From contig NZ_FNIQ01000004.1 in assembly GCF_900104025.1 (NCBI RefSeq), forward strand, positions 1-64,000: a DNA stretch of 64,000 nt, read 5' to 3'. This stretch comes from Geodermatophilus sp. DSM 45219. GTDB lineage: Bacteria > Actinomycetota > Actinomycetes > Mycobacteriales > Geodermatophilaceae. Both the position numbers and the translations under genes were made by a program. Below, one piece after another: positions 42,513 through 51,754 of this stretch (position 1 is its first letter; the number at the start of each line of letters is the position of its first letter). The notes below the pieces were generated by a model, which ran no database searches, was not told where the DNA came from, and saw nothing but the letters and a program-made list of their open reading frames with translations.

Positions 42513-43691
42513 ATGAGAGGCACGTCGGCGCTGGTCACGGCCGGGGCGCTGGTCCTGCTGGCCGGCTGCCAGGGCGGCGACGGCGGCGGGACGGCGGCGG
42601 CGCCGACGACCACCGCGCCGCCGGAGCCGGTCGCGGTCGAGGTGTCGCCCGCCGACGGTGCGACCGACGTCTCACCCACGGTGCCGCTGGAGATCGCCGT
42701 CAGCGGCGGCGAGCTGACCGGCGTCAGCGTCGTGAACGGTGCCGGCGCCGAGGTCCCCGGCTCGGTGGCCGACTCCGCCGGGGACCCGGCCGTCGACGTC
42801 TGGACGCCGGACACCCCGCTGGCCTACGGCGCCGGCTACACGCTGACCGCCACCGCGCAGGGGGCGGACGCCGGGACCGCCGAGGCCGCCACCACGTTCA
42901 CCACCGTGACGCCGCAGACGCAGCTGACGCCGTCCATCGGCCCGCTCGACGGCCAGACCGTCGGCGTCGGCATGCCGATCCGCGTGTACTTCGAGGAACC
43001 GGTCACCGAGAAGGCCGCCGTCGAGCGCGACCTCGTCGTCACCAGCTCCACCCCGACCGACGGCGTGTGGAACTGGTTCAGCGACACCGAGGTGCACTTC
43101 CGCCCGTCGCAGTACTGGCCCGCGAACACCGACGTCACCCTCGAGGCCGACCTCTACGGCGTCCACCTCGGCAACGGCGTCTGGGGGGAGACCGACCGCA
43201 CCGTCTCCTTCCGCGTCGGCGAGCGGCACGTGTCGATCGCCGACGCGAGCACCCACCGGATGGAGGTCTACGACGGCGACCAGCTGGTGCAGACCTTCCC
43301 GATCAGCGCCGGCAGCCCGGACAACCCCAGCTACAACGGGCCGCACGTGGTCACCGAGATGAACCGCCACCGGGTCATGGACTCCAGCACCTACGGCGTC
43401 CCGGTCGACAGCCCCGACGGCTACCGCACGCCGGTCGAGTACGCCGTCCGGCTCTCCGACAGCGGCGAGTTCGTGCACGCCGCACCGTGGTCGGTGGCCC
43501 AGCAGGGCCGCGAGAACGTCTCGCACGGCTGCATCAACGTCTCCACGGAGAACGCCCGCTGGTTCTTCCAGTTCTCCCAGCCCGGCGACGTCGTGGAGAT
43601 CCGGAACTCCGACGCGGGCACGCTGCGGTCGCCGATCGACGACTGGACCATCCCCTGGGAGCAGTGGCGGGCCGGTAGCGCGCTGACCTGA
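42513..43691 (+). CDS. L,D-transpeptidase lipoprotein with Ig-like domains
   Basis: 392 residues. Lipobox LLAGC (Cys about 19) and a Gly/Thr/Pro linker precede two Ig-like domains (VEVSPADGATDVSPTVPLEI; PSIGPLDGQTVGVGMPIRVY) and a YkuD catalytic domain near 240-370 with the active-site string SHGCINVSTENARWFF (His-Gly-Cys). The layout equals the mycobacterial LdtMt2 group, which makes 3-3 peptidoglycan crosslinks and resists most beta-lactams. GAGAGGATCG precedes ATG 42513. Stands after the divergent tRNA-Lys, monocistronic. Confidence 0.95.
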   Translation: MRGTSALVTAGALVLLAGCQGGDGGGTAAAPTTTAPPEPVAVEVSPADGATDVSPTVPLEIAVSGGELTGVSVVNGAGAEVPGSVADSAGDPAVDVWTPDTPLAYGAGYTLTATAQGADAGTAEAATTFTTVTPQTQLTPSIGPLDGQTVGVGMPIRVYFEEPVTEKAAVERDLVVTSSTPTDGVWNWFSDTEVHFRPSQYWPANTDVTLEADLYGVHLGNGVWGETDRTVSFRVGERHVSIADASTHRMEVYDGDQLVQTFPISAGSPDNPSYNGPHVVTEMNRHRVMDSSTYGVPVDSPDGYRTPVEYAVRLSDSGEFVHAAPWSVAQQGRENVSHGCINVSTENARWFFQFSQPGDVVEIRNSDAGTLRSPIDDWTIPWEQWRAGSALT

Positions 43692-43701
43692 GACAACGGC
43701 C

Positions 43702-43727
43702 GTTTCCCGGAGTCGATCACGGGGAAC
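43702..43727 (+). promoter_or_regulatory. Candidate SigF/SigB-type promoter
   Basis: GTTT (43702-43705), 16-base spacer, GGGAAC (43722-43727) fits the actinobacterial general-stress promoter pattern GTTT-N15-17-GGG(T/A)A. It ends 30 bases before the GTG of the coiled-coil membrane protein. An overlapping CGGGGA/TCCCCG inverted repeat (43720-43740) could instead be a terminator of the transpeptidase gene. Confidence 0.35.
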
Positions 43728-43757
43728 TGACCACTCCCCGAGCGCGAGGAGAGTGCC

Positions 43758-44207
43758 GTGGACACCTGGGTGATCGTGCTGATCGTCGTCGTCGTGGTCG
43801 CGCTGCTCGTGGCGCTGGCGCTGGCCATGGCCAAGCGCAACCGCATCAACGGCGCCCGCAAGCGGGAGCAGGCGCGCGAGCACCTGCGCGAGGCGCAGCT
43901 GCGGGGCGTGCAGGCCGAGAAGGAGCAGGCGCTCGCCGAGGAGCAGGCGGCCCGGGCCCGGCGCGAGCGCGCCGAGGTCGAGGAGCGCACCCGGCTCGCC
44001 GAGCAGGAGGCGCGGGAGCGGGCGGCCACGGCGAAGGAGCACGCGTCGGCGGCCGAGCAGCTGCGCGCGAAGGCCGAGAAGCTCGCCCCGGGCCTGGCCG
44101 ACCAGCCCGGCCGGCGCGCCGACCGGGACGGCGACGGTCACCCCGACGGCAGGGGCCCCGGGGTGCCTGGTCCCGACCAGTCGACCGGCGGCGCCACCCG
44201 CCGCTGA
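43758..44207 (+). CDS. Single-pass membrane protein with charged coiled coil
   Basis: 149 residues. One N-terminal helix (WVIVLIVVVVVALLVALALA, residues 4-23) followed by a long Arg/Glu/Ala coiled coil (about 30-115: KREQAREHLREAQLRGVQAE...) and a flexible Gly/Pro/Asp tail. Topology predicts the coil in the cytosol. Looks like the small stress-associated membrane proteins common in actinobacteria; no named family. GTG 43758 with GAGGAGAG upstream; a possible SigF-type promoter lies 30 bases before. Confidence 0.75.
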   Translation: MDTWVIVLIVVVVVALLVALALAMAKRNRINGARKREQAREHLREAQLRGVQAEKEQALAEEQAARARRERAEVEERTRLAEQEARERAATAKEHASAAEQLRAKAEKLAPGLADQPGRRADRDGDGHPDGRGPGVPGPDQSTGGATRR

Positions 44208-44270
44208 GTTCCCACCCCCCGGGCGGTCTGACCTCCGGGGGCGACCCACGCCCCGACCTGGAGGGGCGCC

Positions 44271-45356
44271 ATGACCGACCTGCTCGCCATCGGCACGCGC
44301 AAGGGACTGTGGCTGGCCCGCAGTGACGACGGCCGCCGCACCTGGACGCTGGGCGAGCCGCACCTGCTCGCCCAGGAGGTCGCGGCGGTCTCGATCGACA
44401 CCCGGGGTCCCGCACCGCGGGTGCTCGCCGGCATCCAGTACGGGCACTGGGGCCCGACGGTGATGCGGTCCGACGACCTCGGCGCGAGCTGGCAGGAGAC
44501 CGAGGCCGGCGCCATCCGCTTCCCCGGGGACACCGGCGCTGCGCTGGCCCGCGTCTGGCAGCTGCGCCCGGACAGCGCCGACCGCCCCGGCGTCGTGTGG
44601 GCCGGGTGCGAGCCGCACTCGCTGTGGCGCAGCACCGACGGCGGTGCCACCTTCGACCTGGTCCGCGGACTGTGGGACCACCCGCACCGGCCGACCTGGG
44701 AGCCCGGTGGCGGGGGAGGGGCAGTGCACACCGTGCTCCCCGACCCGGCCTCGGACCGGGTGACGATCGCCATGAGCACCGGCGGGGTCTACGTCAGCGA
44801 GGACCGCGGCACCAGCTGGACGCCGCGCAACTCCGGCATCAGCGCCGTCTTCCTGCCCGAGCCCCCGCCCGAGTACGGCCAGTGCGTGCACAAGGTCGCC
44901 GTGGACGCGGCCGGCCCCGACCGGATGTACGCGCAGAACCACTTCGGCGTCTTCCGCACCGACGACGCCGGCAAGGCGTGGACGTCGATAGCCGAGGGAC
45001 TGCCCGCCGACTTCGGCTTCCCGGTCGTCGCCTCGCCGGCCACCCCCGGCACCGCCTGGGTGGTGCCGCTGGTCGCGGACATGCAGCGCGTGCCGCCGGA
45101 GGGCCGGCTGCGGGTGCACCGCACGCGCGACGCCGGGGAGACCTGGACCGAGCTCGGCACCGGCCTGCCCGACCGGTTCTGGGCCGCCGTGATGCGCGAC
45201 GGGTCCTGCGCCGACGAGGGCGACCCGACCGGGCTCTACGTCGGCACCCGCGACGGCTGCGTCTACGCGAGCGCGGACGAGGGCGAGACCTTCACCCTGG
45301 TCGCCGACCACCTGCCCGACGTGCTGGTGGTCCGGGCCGCGCGGATCGGCTCGTGA
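44271..45356 (+). CDS. Asp-box (BNR/sialidase-like) beta-propeller protein
   Basis: 361 residues, cytoplasmic (no signal peptide). At least six Asp-box motifs S/T-x-D-x-G-x-(T/S)-W/F are visible: SDDGRRTW, SDDLGASW, STDGGATF, SEDRGTSW, TDDAGKAW, TRDAGETW and SADEGETF, spread evenly as expected for a seven-bladed propeller. Catalytic sialidase residues (Arg triad, Tyr/Glu) are not evident, so the enzyme name is unlikely. In actinobacteria such proteins commonly precede a ThiS/MoaD-like gene, as here. ATG 44271 after GGAGGGG. Confidence 0.85.
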   Translation: MTDLLAIGTRKGLWLARSDDGRRTWTLGEPHLLAQEVAAVSIDTRGPAPRVLAGIQYGHWGPTVMRSDDLGASWQETEAGAIRFPGDTGAALARVWQLRPDSADRPGVVWAGCEPHSLWRSTDGGATFDLVRGLWDHPHRPTWEPGGGGGAVHTVLPDPASDRVTIAMSTGGVYVSEDRGTSWTPRNSGISAVFLPEPPPEYGQCVHKVAVDAAGPDRMYAQNHFGVFRTDDAGKAWTSIAEGLPADFGFPVVASPATPGTAWVVPLVADMQRVPPEGRLRVHRTRDAGETWTELGTGLPDRFWAAVMRDGSCADEGDPTGLYVGTRDGCVYASADEGETFTLVADHLPDVLVVRAARIGS

Positions 45357-45421
45357 GCGAGCTCGCGCACGGGCGCAACGAGGCCACGAGCGCGGCCGAC
45401 GAGCGCCGGAGAGGAGGGCGC

Positions 45422-45703
45422 ATGAGCGTCGAGGTGGTGCTGCCGGGTGTCCTGGCCGACCTCGCCGGCGGCACCCGGCACCTGGAGGTCGAGCCCGGTG
45501 GCGGCACGCTCGGCGACCTGCTGGACACGCTGGCCGCCGTCCACCCGGCGCTGGCCCGCCGGATCCGCGACGAGGCCGGCGCGCTGCGGCGCTTCGTGAA
45601 CGTCTACGTGGACGGCGACGACGTCCGGTACGCCGGCGGCCTGGCCGCCCCGGTGCCCGAGGGGGCCGTCGTCCAGGTGCTGCCCTCGGTGGCCGGCGGG
45701 TGA
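45422..45703 (+). CDS. ThiS/MoaD-family ubiquitin-like protein
   Basis: 93 residues ending in the exposed -VAGG diglycine that is adenylated and thiocarboxylated in sulfur carriers or conjugated in ubiquitin-like modifiers. The fold pattern EVVLPGVLADLAGGTRHLEV, LGDLLDTLAAVHPALARRI, FVNVYVDGDDVRYAGGLAAP and VQVLPSVAGG is typical of MoaD/SAMP. ATG 45422 follows GGAGAGGAGGG; a GTG at 45353 overlapping the propeller stop would add 23 residues of repeat-like sequence. No moa or thi genes nearby, so the function is tied to the propeller partner by context only. Confidence 0.88.
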   Translation: MSVEVVLPGVLADLAGGTRHLEVEPGGGTLGDLLDTLAAVHPALARRIRDEAGALRRFVNVYVDGDDVRYAGGLAAPVPEGAVVQVLPSVAGG

Positions 45704-45785
45704 GCGGACAGGGGCGTGCGCACCGCAGCGAGCGCCGGCGAGCGACGAGCGGAGGGCTCCGCGGGAGCGAGCGGGCGCTGCTGGG

Positions 45786-46031
45786 TCACAGGGCGGCCAG
45801 CGCGGCGCACTCGGCGCACAGCTGGGAGCTGTCGTACTCCTCCGGCGGCCAGACGATCTGCTCGTCGACGGCGACGTAGGCGCCGCACAGCGCCTTGCGG
45901 CTGCGCCCGTTCACCTTCCCGATGGTCGCGTGGGCGGGGCCGATCTGGCGCGGGACCAGTCCCTCGGCGCTGCCCACCGAGCCGACCATCACGACGGCGT
46001 GAGCGGTCCCGTAGGAGTAGGCGAGAGTCAT
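45786..46031 (-). CDS. Small hypothetical protein with C-terminal Cys motif
   Basis: 81 residues: [20 protein letters not shown] to the C-terminal [14 protein letters not shown], with another Cys in [16 protein letters not shown]. The C-x2-C plus upstream Cys/His suggests a small zinc site, as in short conserved proteins of motile actinobacteria; I do not recognise a named family. It is divergent from the chemotaxis receptor (164 bases). ATG 46031 has only a weak ribosome site. Confidence 0.65.
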   Translation of the reverse strand: MTLAYSYGTAHAVVMVGSVGSAEGLVPRQIGPAHATIGKVNGRSRKALCGAYVAVDEQIVWPPEEYDSSQLCAECAALAAL

Positions 46032-46159
46032 GGGTCCAGGGTCGCCAGCCGGGGCGGCGGCGGGCGGCAGGGCGCAGGTGCGTGTCCGGTGCACGCGCCC
46101 CACCCGTCCCGCCCGTCGCGGAGGCGTGCCCCCGTGGGCGGATCGGGTACCGGTTCGGA

Positions 46160-46186
46160 CTCAAGACGGGCAGGTCGGCGGCCGAA
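46160..46186 (+). promoter_or_regulatory. Candidate sigma-28 (FliA/WhiG-type) promoter, leaderless
   Basis: CTCAAG (46160-46165), a 15-base spacer, and GCCGAA (46181-46186) match the flagellar/WhiG sigma pattern TCAA(A/G)-N15-GCCGA(T/A)A. The GTG start of the chemotaxis receptor is at 46196, nine bases after the -10 element, which puts transcription start at or within a few bases of the start codon; no ribosome site exists between. A motility sigma factor driving a chemotaxis gene is the expected pairing. Confidence 0.65.
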
Positions 46187-46195
46187 GTGGCGTCC

Positions 46196-47512
46196 GTGAC
46201 CAACTCCGTGGACGACGCCACCCGGAGCGGGGTCTGGGCGGCAGTGCCGCGCGGTACCCGGCTCGACGCCCGCAGCTTCTCGGCCCGCCACCGCGTGACG
46301 ACCGGCGTGCTCGCCGCCCACCTGCCGGTGCTCGCCGTCCTCGGCCTCGTGCGCGGGGTGGGCGGGTGGATGCTGTGGGGCCAGCTCGCCGCCATCGCCG
46401 TCCTGGTGGTGCTGGGACTGGGACTGCGCGGCCAGGTGGCCCGGGCGAGCGCCGTCGGCCTCGGCCTGATGGTCGGCGCCGACGTCCTGGTCCACGTGGG
46501 TGGCGGGCTCACCGACCTGCACATCTGGTTCTACGTGCTGCTCCCGCTGGTGGCGCTCTACCAGATGTGGACGCCGTTCCTGATCGCCGTGGGCTTCGTG
46601 GCGGTGCACCACGCCGTCACCGGCATCTGGCTGCCCGAGTCGGTGTTCTCCGAGCACGCCCATCACGACCCGCTCGCGTTCGTCGCGCTGCACGCCGTGT
46701 TCGTGCTGGTCGAGGCGACGTTCCTGGCCTACGGCTGGAAGTTCGTCGAGGAGGCCGACCGGGAGCGCCGCGCGCAGCGCCGGCTGGCCGGCGAGCAGCA
46801 GGCCGCCCAGGCCCGCGCAGAGCTGGAGCTGGCCGAGGAGCGGGCCCGCACGGCCGACGACGCCGCCCGGCAGGCCCAGGAGCAGCAGGACCGCGCCGCC
46901 CGGCTGGAGTGCCACCTCGCCGGCCTCGTCGACGCGGGCCGGCGGCTGGACGACAACGTCGCCACCGCCACCGAGGTGATGCAGGGGCTGCGCGCGGCGA
47001 TCGGCGAGATCGCCGCCGCGGCCAGCGGCGCGAGCACCACCGCGAAGCAGGCGAGCGCGCAGTCGCGCACCGGCGCCGAGACCGTCGACCGGCTGGCCGG
47101 CACCATGGCCGAGATCGACCAGATCGCCGGCAGCATCTCCGCCATCGCCGACCAGACCAACCTGCTGGCGCTCAACGCCACCATCGAGTCCGCCCGCGCC
47201 GGCGAGGCGGGCAAGGGCTTCGCCGTCGTCGCCGGGGAGGTCAAGGACCTCGCCACCGAGACCGCCCGGGCCACCGAGCGGATCCGCTCCGTCGTCGACG
47301 CCGTGCGCCAGGAGGTCGAGACCGCCGGCGCCGCCCTGGGCGGGGTCGAGGAGGTCATCCGCGGCGTCGTGGACGCGCAGAGCACCATCGCCGCCGCCGT
47401 CGAGGAGCAGAGCGCGGCGACCGCGCAGGCGCAGGAGGCGATCACCGGCGCCTCGCGCGAGGCCGCGTCGATGGCCGCGGACCTGCAGCGGATCGTCGCC
47501 GGCGGGCACTGA
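46196..47512 (+). CDS. Methyl-accepting chemotaxis protein (membrane receptor)
   Basis: 438 residues. The N-terminal 200 residues hold several hydrophobic segments without a large periplasmic loop ([60 protein letters not shown]), including His residues ([16 protein letters not shown]). A coiled coil (about 195-245) leads into the signalling hairpin with the universally conserved tip [20 protein letters not shown] and [20 protein letters not shown]. No C-terminal methyl-receptor pentapeptide. GTG 46196, probably leaderless from a sigma-28-type promoter. The sensed signal is unknown. Confidence 0.9.
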   Translation: MTNSVDDATRSGVWAAVPRGTRLDARSFSARHRVTTGVLAAHLPVLAVLGLVRGVGGWMLWGQLAAIAVLVVLGLGLRGQVARASAVGLGLMVGADVLVHVGGGLTDLHIWFYVLLPLVALYQMWTPFLIAVGFVAVHHAVTGIWLPESVFSEHAHHDPLAFVALHAVFVLVEATFLAYGWKFVEEADRERRAQRRLAGEQQAAQARAELELAEERARTADDAARQAQEQQDRAARLECHLAGLVDAGRRLDDNVATATEVMQGLRAAIGEIAAAASGASTTAKQASAQSRTGAETVDRLAGTMAEIDQIAGSISAIADQTNLLALNATIESARAGEAGKGFAVVAGEVKDLATETARATERIRSVVDAVRQEVETAGAALGGVEEVIRGVVDAQSTIAAAVEEQSAATAQAQEAITGASREAASMAADLQRIVAGGH

Positions 47513-47586
47513 GCCGGCCGGGCCGTGCCGGGGCCGCTGACGGCAGGGGTGGCGGTGTGCGGGTCTCCGGGTCGGGACGCCCGTCG

Positions 47587-49203
47587 TCAGCCGAGCTGGG
47601 CGGCGACCAGCGGTTCCAGGGTGAGGTCCGGCTTGCCCTCCCGGAGCACGCGCAGCACCCACTTCGTGGTGAACAGGGCGAGGAGCTCGCCGTCGGAACG
47701 GCGCAGCACCTCGGTGCCGCTGCTGGCCGTGATGCGCGCGACGGAGGCCTCGTCGGTGCGCACAGCGAGGCTGTAGGGGAGCGGCTCGAGGTGCACCGGT
47801 GCACCGAACTCCTGCTCCATGCGGTGGCTGGCCACCTCGAACTGCATCGGGCCCACCACGGCGAACACCGGCGCCTGGTCACCGCGCCGATCGGACCGCA
47901 GCACCTGGACGACGCCCTCGGACTCCAGTTGCTCGATCCCGCGGCGGAACTGCTTGTGCCTGGCCGTCTCGATGCTGCGGACGACGGCGAAGTGCTCGGG
48001 GGCGAAGGTCGTCAGCGGCGGGAAGCTGACCGGCCGCTCGGTGAAGAGGGTGTCGCCGACGTGCAGCGCCGAGGCGTTGACCAACCCGACGACGTCACCG
48101 GGGAACGCCACGTCGATGCTCTCCCGCTCCCGGCCGAAGACCTGCTGGGCGTACTTGGTGGCGAACGGCCGGCCGGTGGCGTCGTGGGTGACCACCATGC
48201 CGCGCTCGAAGACCCCGGAGCAGATGCGGATGTAGGCGAGCCGGTCGCGGTGGGCGGCGTCCATGCCCGACTGCACCTTGAACACGAACCCGCTGAACGG
48301 CGCGTCGACCGGGCGCACCGCCCCGTCGGCGTCGGGCCGGCCGGCGGGTGCCGGTGCCAGGTCGACCAGCACGTCGAGCAGCGTGCCGACGCCGAAGTTG
48401 GAGACCGCCGAGGCGAAGAGCACCGGTGTGGTGACGCCGGAGAGGAACAGCTCCTGGTCGTGCTCGCCGGCGGTCGCGGCCAGCAGGTCGACCTCCTCCT
48501 GCGCCTGGGCCCAGGCGTCGGGCTCGGATGCGGCGGCCTCGGCCGCGGAGAGCTGTTCCTCCGGGGCCACCGTGGCGCCGCCGGCGGTCCGCGTGAAGCG
48601 CCGGTAGCTGCCGTCGCGCCGGTCCAGGACGCCGCGGAAGTCGCCGGCGATGCCCACCGGCCAGGTCAGCGCGGTCGGTGTCAGGCCGGTGCGCTCGACG
48701 ACCTCGTCCATGAGCGCCAGGGCGTCCTTGCCCGGGCGGTCCCACTTGTTGACCACGGTGATCACCGGGATGCCCCGGTGCCGGCAGACCGCGAACAGCT
48801 TCATGGTCTGCGCCTCGAGGCCCTTGGCGGCGTCGATGAGCATGACCGCGGCGTCGACCGCGGTGAGCACCCGGTAGGTGTCCTCGGAGAAGTCGGCGTG
48901 CCCCGGGGTGTCGAGCAGGTTGACCACGGCGTCGCGGTAGGCGAACTGCAGCGCCGCCGACGTGATCGAGATGCCGCGGGCGCGCTCCATGTCCATCCAG
49001 TCCGACACCGTCCCGCGCCGCCCCGCCTTGCCGTGCACCGCACCGGCCTGGCCGATGACGCGGGCGTGCAGGGCCAGCGCCTCGGTCAGCGTGGACTTCC
49101 CGGCGTCGGGGTGGCTGATCACGGCGAAGGTGCGCCGCCGGGCGGCCTCGGCCACCACGTCGGTGGAGGTCGCCTCGGGTCGGCTCGCGCTCGGGGCGGT
49201 CAT
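47587..49203 (-). CDS. prfC: Peptide chain release factor 3
   Basis: 538-residue translational GTPase that recycles RF1/RF2 after termination. G motifs: HPDAGKST (about 31-38), switch GRRGTVSDWMDMERARGISI-TSAA, DTPGHADFSEDTYRVLTAVD, NKWDRPG. The RF3-specific FVFKVQSGMDAAHRDRLAYI and C-terminal VVGPMQFEVASHRMEQEFGA follow. Length matches the family (about 530). ATG 49203 with GAGGGAG upstream. Downstream (leftward) of tRNA-His, whose terminator separates them; convergent with the chemotaxis receptor. Confidence 0.96.
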   Translation of the reverse strand: MTAPSASRPEATSTDVVAEAARRRTFAVISHPDAGKSTLTEALALHARVIGQAGAVHGKAGRRGTVSDWMDMERARGISITSAALQFAYRDAVVNLLDTPGHADFSEDTYRVLTAVDAAVMLIDAAKGLEAQTMKLFAVCRHRGIPVITVVNKWDRPGKDALALMDEVVERTGLTPTALTWPVGIAGDFRGVLDRRDGSYRRFTRTAGGATVAPEEQLSAAEAAASEPDAWAQAQEEVDLLAATAGEHDQELFLSGVTTPVLFASAVSNFGVGTLLDVLVDLAPAPAGRPDADGAVRPVDAPFSGFVFKVQSGMDAAHRDRLAYIRICSGVFERGMVVTHDATGRPFATKYAQQVFGRERESIDVAFPGDVVGLVNASALHVGDTLFTERPVSFPPLTTFAPEHFAVVRSIETARHKQFRRGIEQLESEGVVQVLRSDRRGDQAPVFAVVGPMQFEVASHRMEQEFGAPVHLEPLPYSLAVRTDEASVARITASSGTEVLRRSDGELLALFTTKWVLRVLREGKPDLTLEPLVAAQLG

Positions 49204-49448
49204 GAGTGGGTCTCCCTCGTGTCGTGCAGGCGCTGCTCGTGCCGGCGGAGGTTCTCGGCGGGCCCGGCGGTCGTCCACCGCGGCCACGCGCGGTCGGCCG
49301 GCCCGGGGTCCGCCGCTCCAGCGGCTCCCGCCGCACGGGTCGGTGGCGTGCGGCGGTCGCCCAGTCGGTCCGGCAGCAGGAGGACGTCCCCGCATCCCCC
49401 TCCAGGGTGGCGGGGGGTGGCGTGCCCCCGTGCCACCCCGGGAGAGGA

Positions 49449-49482
49449 CGAGGCCCCGGTCAGTCGCCTGACCGGGGCCTCG
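49449..49482 (-). terminator. Terminator of tRNA-His
   Basis: CGAGGCCCCGGTCAG (49449-49463) pairs perfectly with CTGACCGGGGCCTCG (49468-49482) around TCGC, a 15-bp stem, followed in the minus direction by TCCTCT. It starts ten bases after the tRNA-His 3' end, so it should terminate that transcript. Confidence 0.85.
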
Positions 49483-49488
49483 TCTCCG

Positions 49489-49565
49489 TGGGGTGAGTGA
49501 CGGGGCTCGAACCCGCGACACCCAGGATCACAACCTGGTGCTCTACCAGCTGAGCTACACCCACC
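49489..49565 (-). tRNA. tRNA-His (anticodon GTG), CCA encoded
   Basis: Cloverleaf on the minus strand with the extra 5' G (G-1) peculiar to tRNA-His: acceptor GTGGGTG/CACTCAC, discriminator C opposite G-1, D-arm AGCTCAGCTGGTAGAGC, anticodon arm CAGGTTGTGATCCTG with GTG, T-arm GCGGGTTCGAGCCCCGT. The bases after the discriminator read CCA, so the 3' end is encoded. Orn lies next to it, an arrangement common in actinobacteria. Confidence 0.97.
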
Positions 49566-49632
49566 ACGTCTCCCGGACGCACCGCAGGGGAGCGGGTCGT
49601 CCGGGAACCGGCGTCAACGATACCGGAGGCGC

Positions 49633-50301
49633 TCAACCGTCCGACGCGGCCCGTCCGGGCGGCGCGACGTCCTCCCCGGCGAGCAGGCCGGCGAAGGTGC
49701 CGGCGACCCGGGTGGCGGCCGCCTGCGCCTGCGACTGCGACGGCCCGGGGGCGTCGACGAACAGCGTCTGCCGGTAGTAGGCCAGCTCGCGCACCGACTC
49801 GATGATGTCGGCCAGGGCGCGGTGGGCCAGGCCCTTCTGCGGCTGGGCGAAGTAGACCCGGGGGAACCAGCGGCGGGCCAGCTCCTTGACGGAGGAGACG
49901 TCGATCATCCGGTAGTGCAGGTGGTCGTCGAGCTCGGGCATGTCGCGGGCGAGGAAGCCGCGGTCGGTGCCGATCGAGTTGCCGCACAGCGGCGCCGTGC
50001 GCCGCTCGGGCACGAACCGCTTCACGTAGGCCAGCACCTGCTGCTCGGCCTCGGCGACGGTGAGCGTCGAGGCCCGCACCGCCTCGGTGAGCCCCGACTT
50101 CGCGTGCATCTCGGTGACGACGTCGGCCATGTCCTCCAGGTCGGCGTCCTCGGCGGAGATCACCAGGTCCAGCCCGGGGTCCAGGACGTTCAGCTCGGAG
50201 TCGGTGACGAGCACCGCGACCTCGATGAGCTTGTCCCGGGTCAGGTCCAGCCCGGTCATCTCGCAGTCGATCCAGACCAGGTGTCCCGCGCTGTCCGCCA
50301 C
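49633..50301 (-). CDS. orn: Oligoribonuclease
   Basis: 222-residue DEDDh exonuclease that degrades RNA di- to oligonucleotides and pGpG. Metal residues: D-C-E in [38 protein letters not shown] with D, and [16 protein letters not shown] plus [18 protein letters not shown] with the catalytic His and last Asp. The C-terminal 30 residues ([20 protein letters not shown]) extend beyond the E. coli enzyme. GTG 50301 lacks a strong ribosome site but opens exactly at the conserved domain. Beside tRNA-His and divergent from a large membrane protein. Confidence 0.95.
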   Translation of the reverse strand: MADSAGHLVWIDCEMTGLDLTRDKLIEVAVLVTDSELNVLDPGLDLVISAEDADLEDMADVVTEMHAKSGLTEAVRASTLTVAEAEQQVLAYVKRFVPERRTAPLCGNSIGTDRGFLARDMPELDDHLHYRMIDVSSVKELARRWFPRVYFAQPQKGLAHRALADIIESVRELAYYRQTLFVDAPGPSQSQAQAAATRVAGTFAGLLAGEDVAPPGRAASDG

Positions 50302-50448
50302 GAGCGCCGACCCTACGTCCCACCCACCCCGGCCGCCCGCAGCCCAGGCGGTACCGCATCCGCCACTCCGGTGCCACTCGGAGGCCGGGGGAGCGGCGCT
50401 CGCGCGGCTACGCTCCGCCGCGACCACGCCGAGCCCAGGAGTCCGCCC

Positions 50449-51648
50449 GTGCCACCAGCACCCGTCGCGCCCGGCCGGCCGGTCCCGCCGGCCCCCGGCT
50501 CCGCGACCGCCGCGCTGCGCCGTCCCGTCGAGACGCTGCGGTGGCTGTGGCCCACCTACGTCACCCCCGGACGTCCCGGGCGGCCGACGACCCAGCAGGA
50601 GCTGCGGTGGCTCTACGCCGCCTGGCTCGGCGCCTTCGGGCTCAAGATGGTCGGCTCCTCGTGGGACGTCTCCTGGCACTTCCGCTGGCTGCGCGACGAC
50701 CTGGCCCCGCCGCACCTGCTCAACTCCGCCGGCACGGTCGTCGTCGTCGCGCTGGTGCTCTTCCACGGCTACACCGGCTACGGCGTCGACCGGCGCGCGC
50801 TGCGGCTGATGCAGGCCGGCACCGCGGTCTTCCTCGTCGCCATCCCGGTCGACCTGGTCAACCACCGTGTCAACGGCCTGGACATCACCAGCTGGAGCCC
50901 CAGCCACGCGCTGCTCTACCTGGGGACGGCGGTCATGCTCGCCGGGGCGCTGCGCGGCTGGTGGCTGTACGCCGCGCCGGGCCGGGTGCGGGACGCCGTC
51001 GCGCTGGGCCTGTGGCTGTTCTTCGTGGAGAACGCCGTCTTCCCCAACCAGCACCAGGAGTACGGCGTCCTCTCGCTGCGCGACCACCTGGCCGGCCGGA
51101 CGACGGCCGAGCAGCAGCTGCTCGACTTCGTCGCCGCCCAGGGGCAGACGCCCACGACGTTCATGCTGCCCGTGCCGGCCTGGGTGCACCCGGCCTGGCT
51201 GCTGTGCGCGGGGCTGCTGTCCCTCCTCGTCGCCCGCCGGGTGACCGGCCTGCGCTGGGCCGCCACCACGGTCGCGGCCGGCTACCTGGCCTACCGCGCG
51301 GTCGCGTGGCTGGGTCTGGTGGCGATGGACTTCCCGCCCTCGGTCCTGCCGCTGGCCCTGCTGGCCGGCGCGGTCGCCGTGGACGTCGCGGTGTCCCGGG
51401 GTCTGCCCGGCTGGGCGGCCGGCACGCTGGTCGCCGGCGTCACCTACCTGGCCGGCGCGCTGCTGGCGGCGGTCGGTGCGCTCCCGCCGTGGGACTGGCG
51501 GCCCGCCGTCGTGCTGGCCACCGTGGCCGGGTCCACGCTGCTGTGCGGAGCGCTCGACGCCGTCGTCCGCAGCCGGTCGCTGGCCGCCTGGCTGGCCCCG
51601 CTGGAGGACGACCACGGGTCCGTCGCCCTCGGCGCGCCGACCCGCTGA
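50449..51648 (+). CDS. Large hypothetical membrane protein
   Basis: 399 residues with about nine hydrophobic segments and Trp/His-rich loops ([60 protein letters not shown]). I recognise no transporter family. The conserved-looking W-D-x-x-W-H-x and S-P-S-H motifs may bind metal or heme; this resembles uncharacterised actinobacterial membrane proteins with conserved His. GTG 50449 after AGGAG. Divergent from orn and co-directional with the next unknown gene 107 bases on. Confidence 0.8.
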   Translation: MPPAPVAPGRPVPPAPGSATAALRRPVETLRWLWPTYVTPGRPGRPTTQQELRWLYAAWLGAFGLKMVGSSWDVSWHFRWLRDDLAPPHLLNSAGTVVVVALVLFHGYTGYGVDRRALRLMQAGTAVFLVAIPVDLVNHRVNGLDITSWSPSHALLYLGTAVMLAGALRGWWLYAAPGRVRDAVALGLWLFFVENAVFPNQHQEYGVLSLRDHLAGRTTAEQQLLDFVAAQGQTPTTFMLPVPAWVHPAWLLCAGLLSLLVARRVTGLRWAATTVAAGYLAYRAVAWLGLVAMDFPPSVLPLALLAGAVAVDVAVSRGLPGWAAGTLVAGVTYLAGALLAAVGALPPWDWRPAVVLATVAGSTLLCGALDAVVRSRSLAAWLAPLEDDHGSVALGAPTR

Positions 51649-51754
51649 ACGTCCGGGACCGGCCCGTCACATGACGTAGCGTCGGGCCGAGCCCGTCGGC
51701 GGAACGGCGCTCCGCCGCTCGACCGCCCCCTGCCACCCCGCCCCGGAGGACGAC

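Noticed and set aside
45353-45421. GTG start overlapping the propeller stop as N-terminus of the ThiS-like protein
   Set aside because: It would add Arg/Glu/Ala residues made of GAGCGAG-type repeats; ATG 45422 has a far better ribosome site and gives the normal family length.
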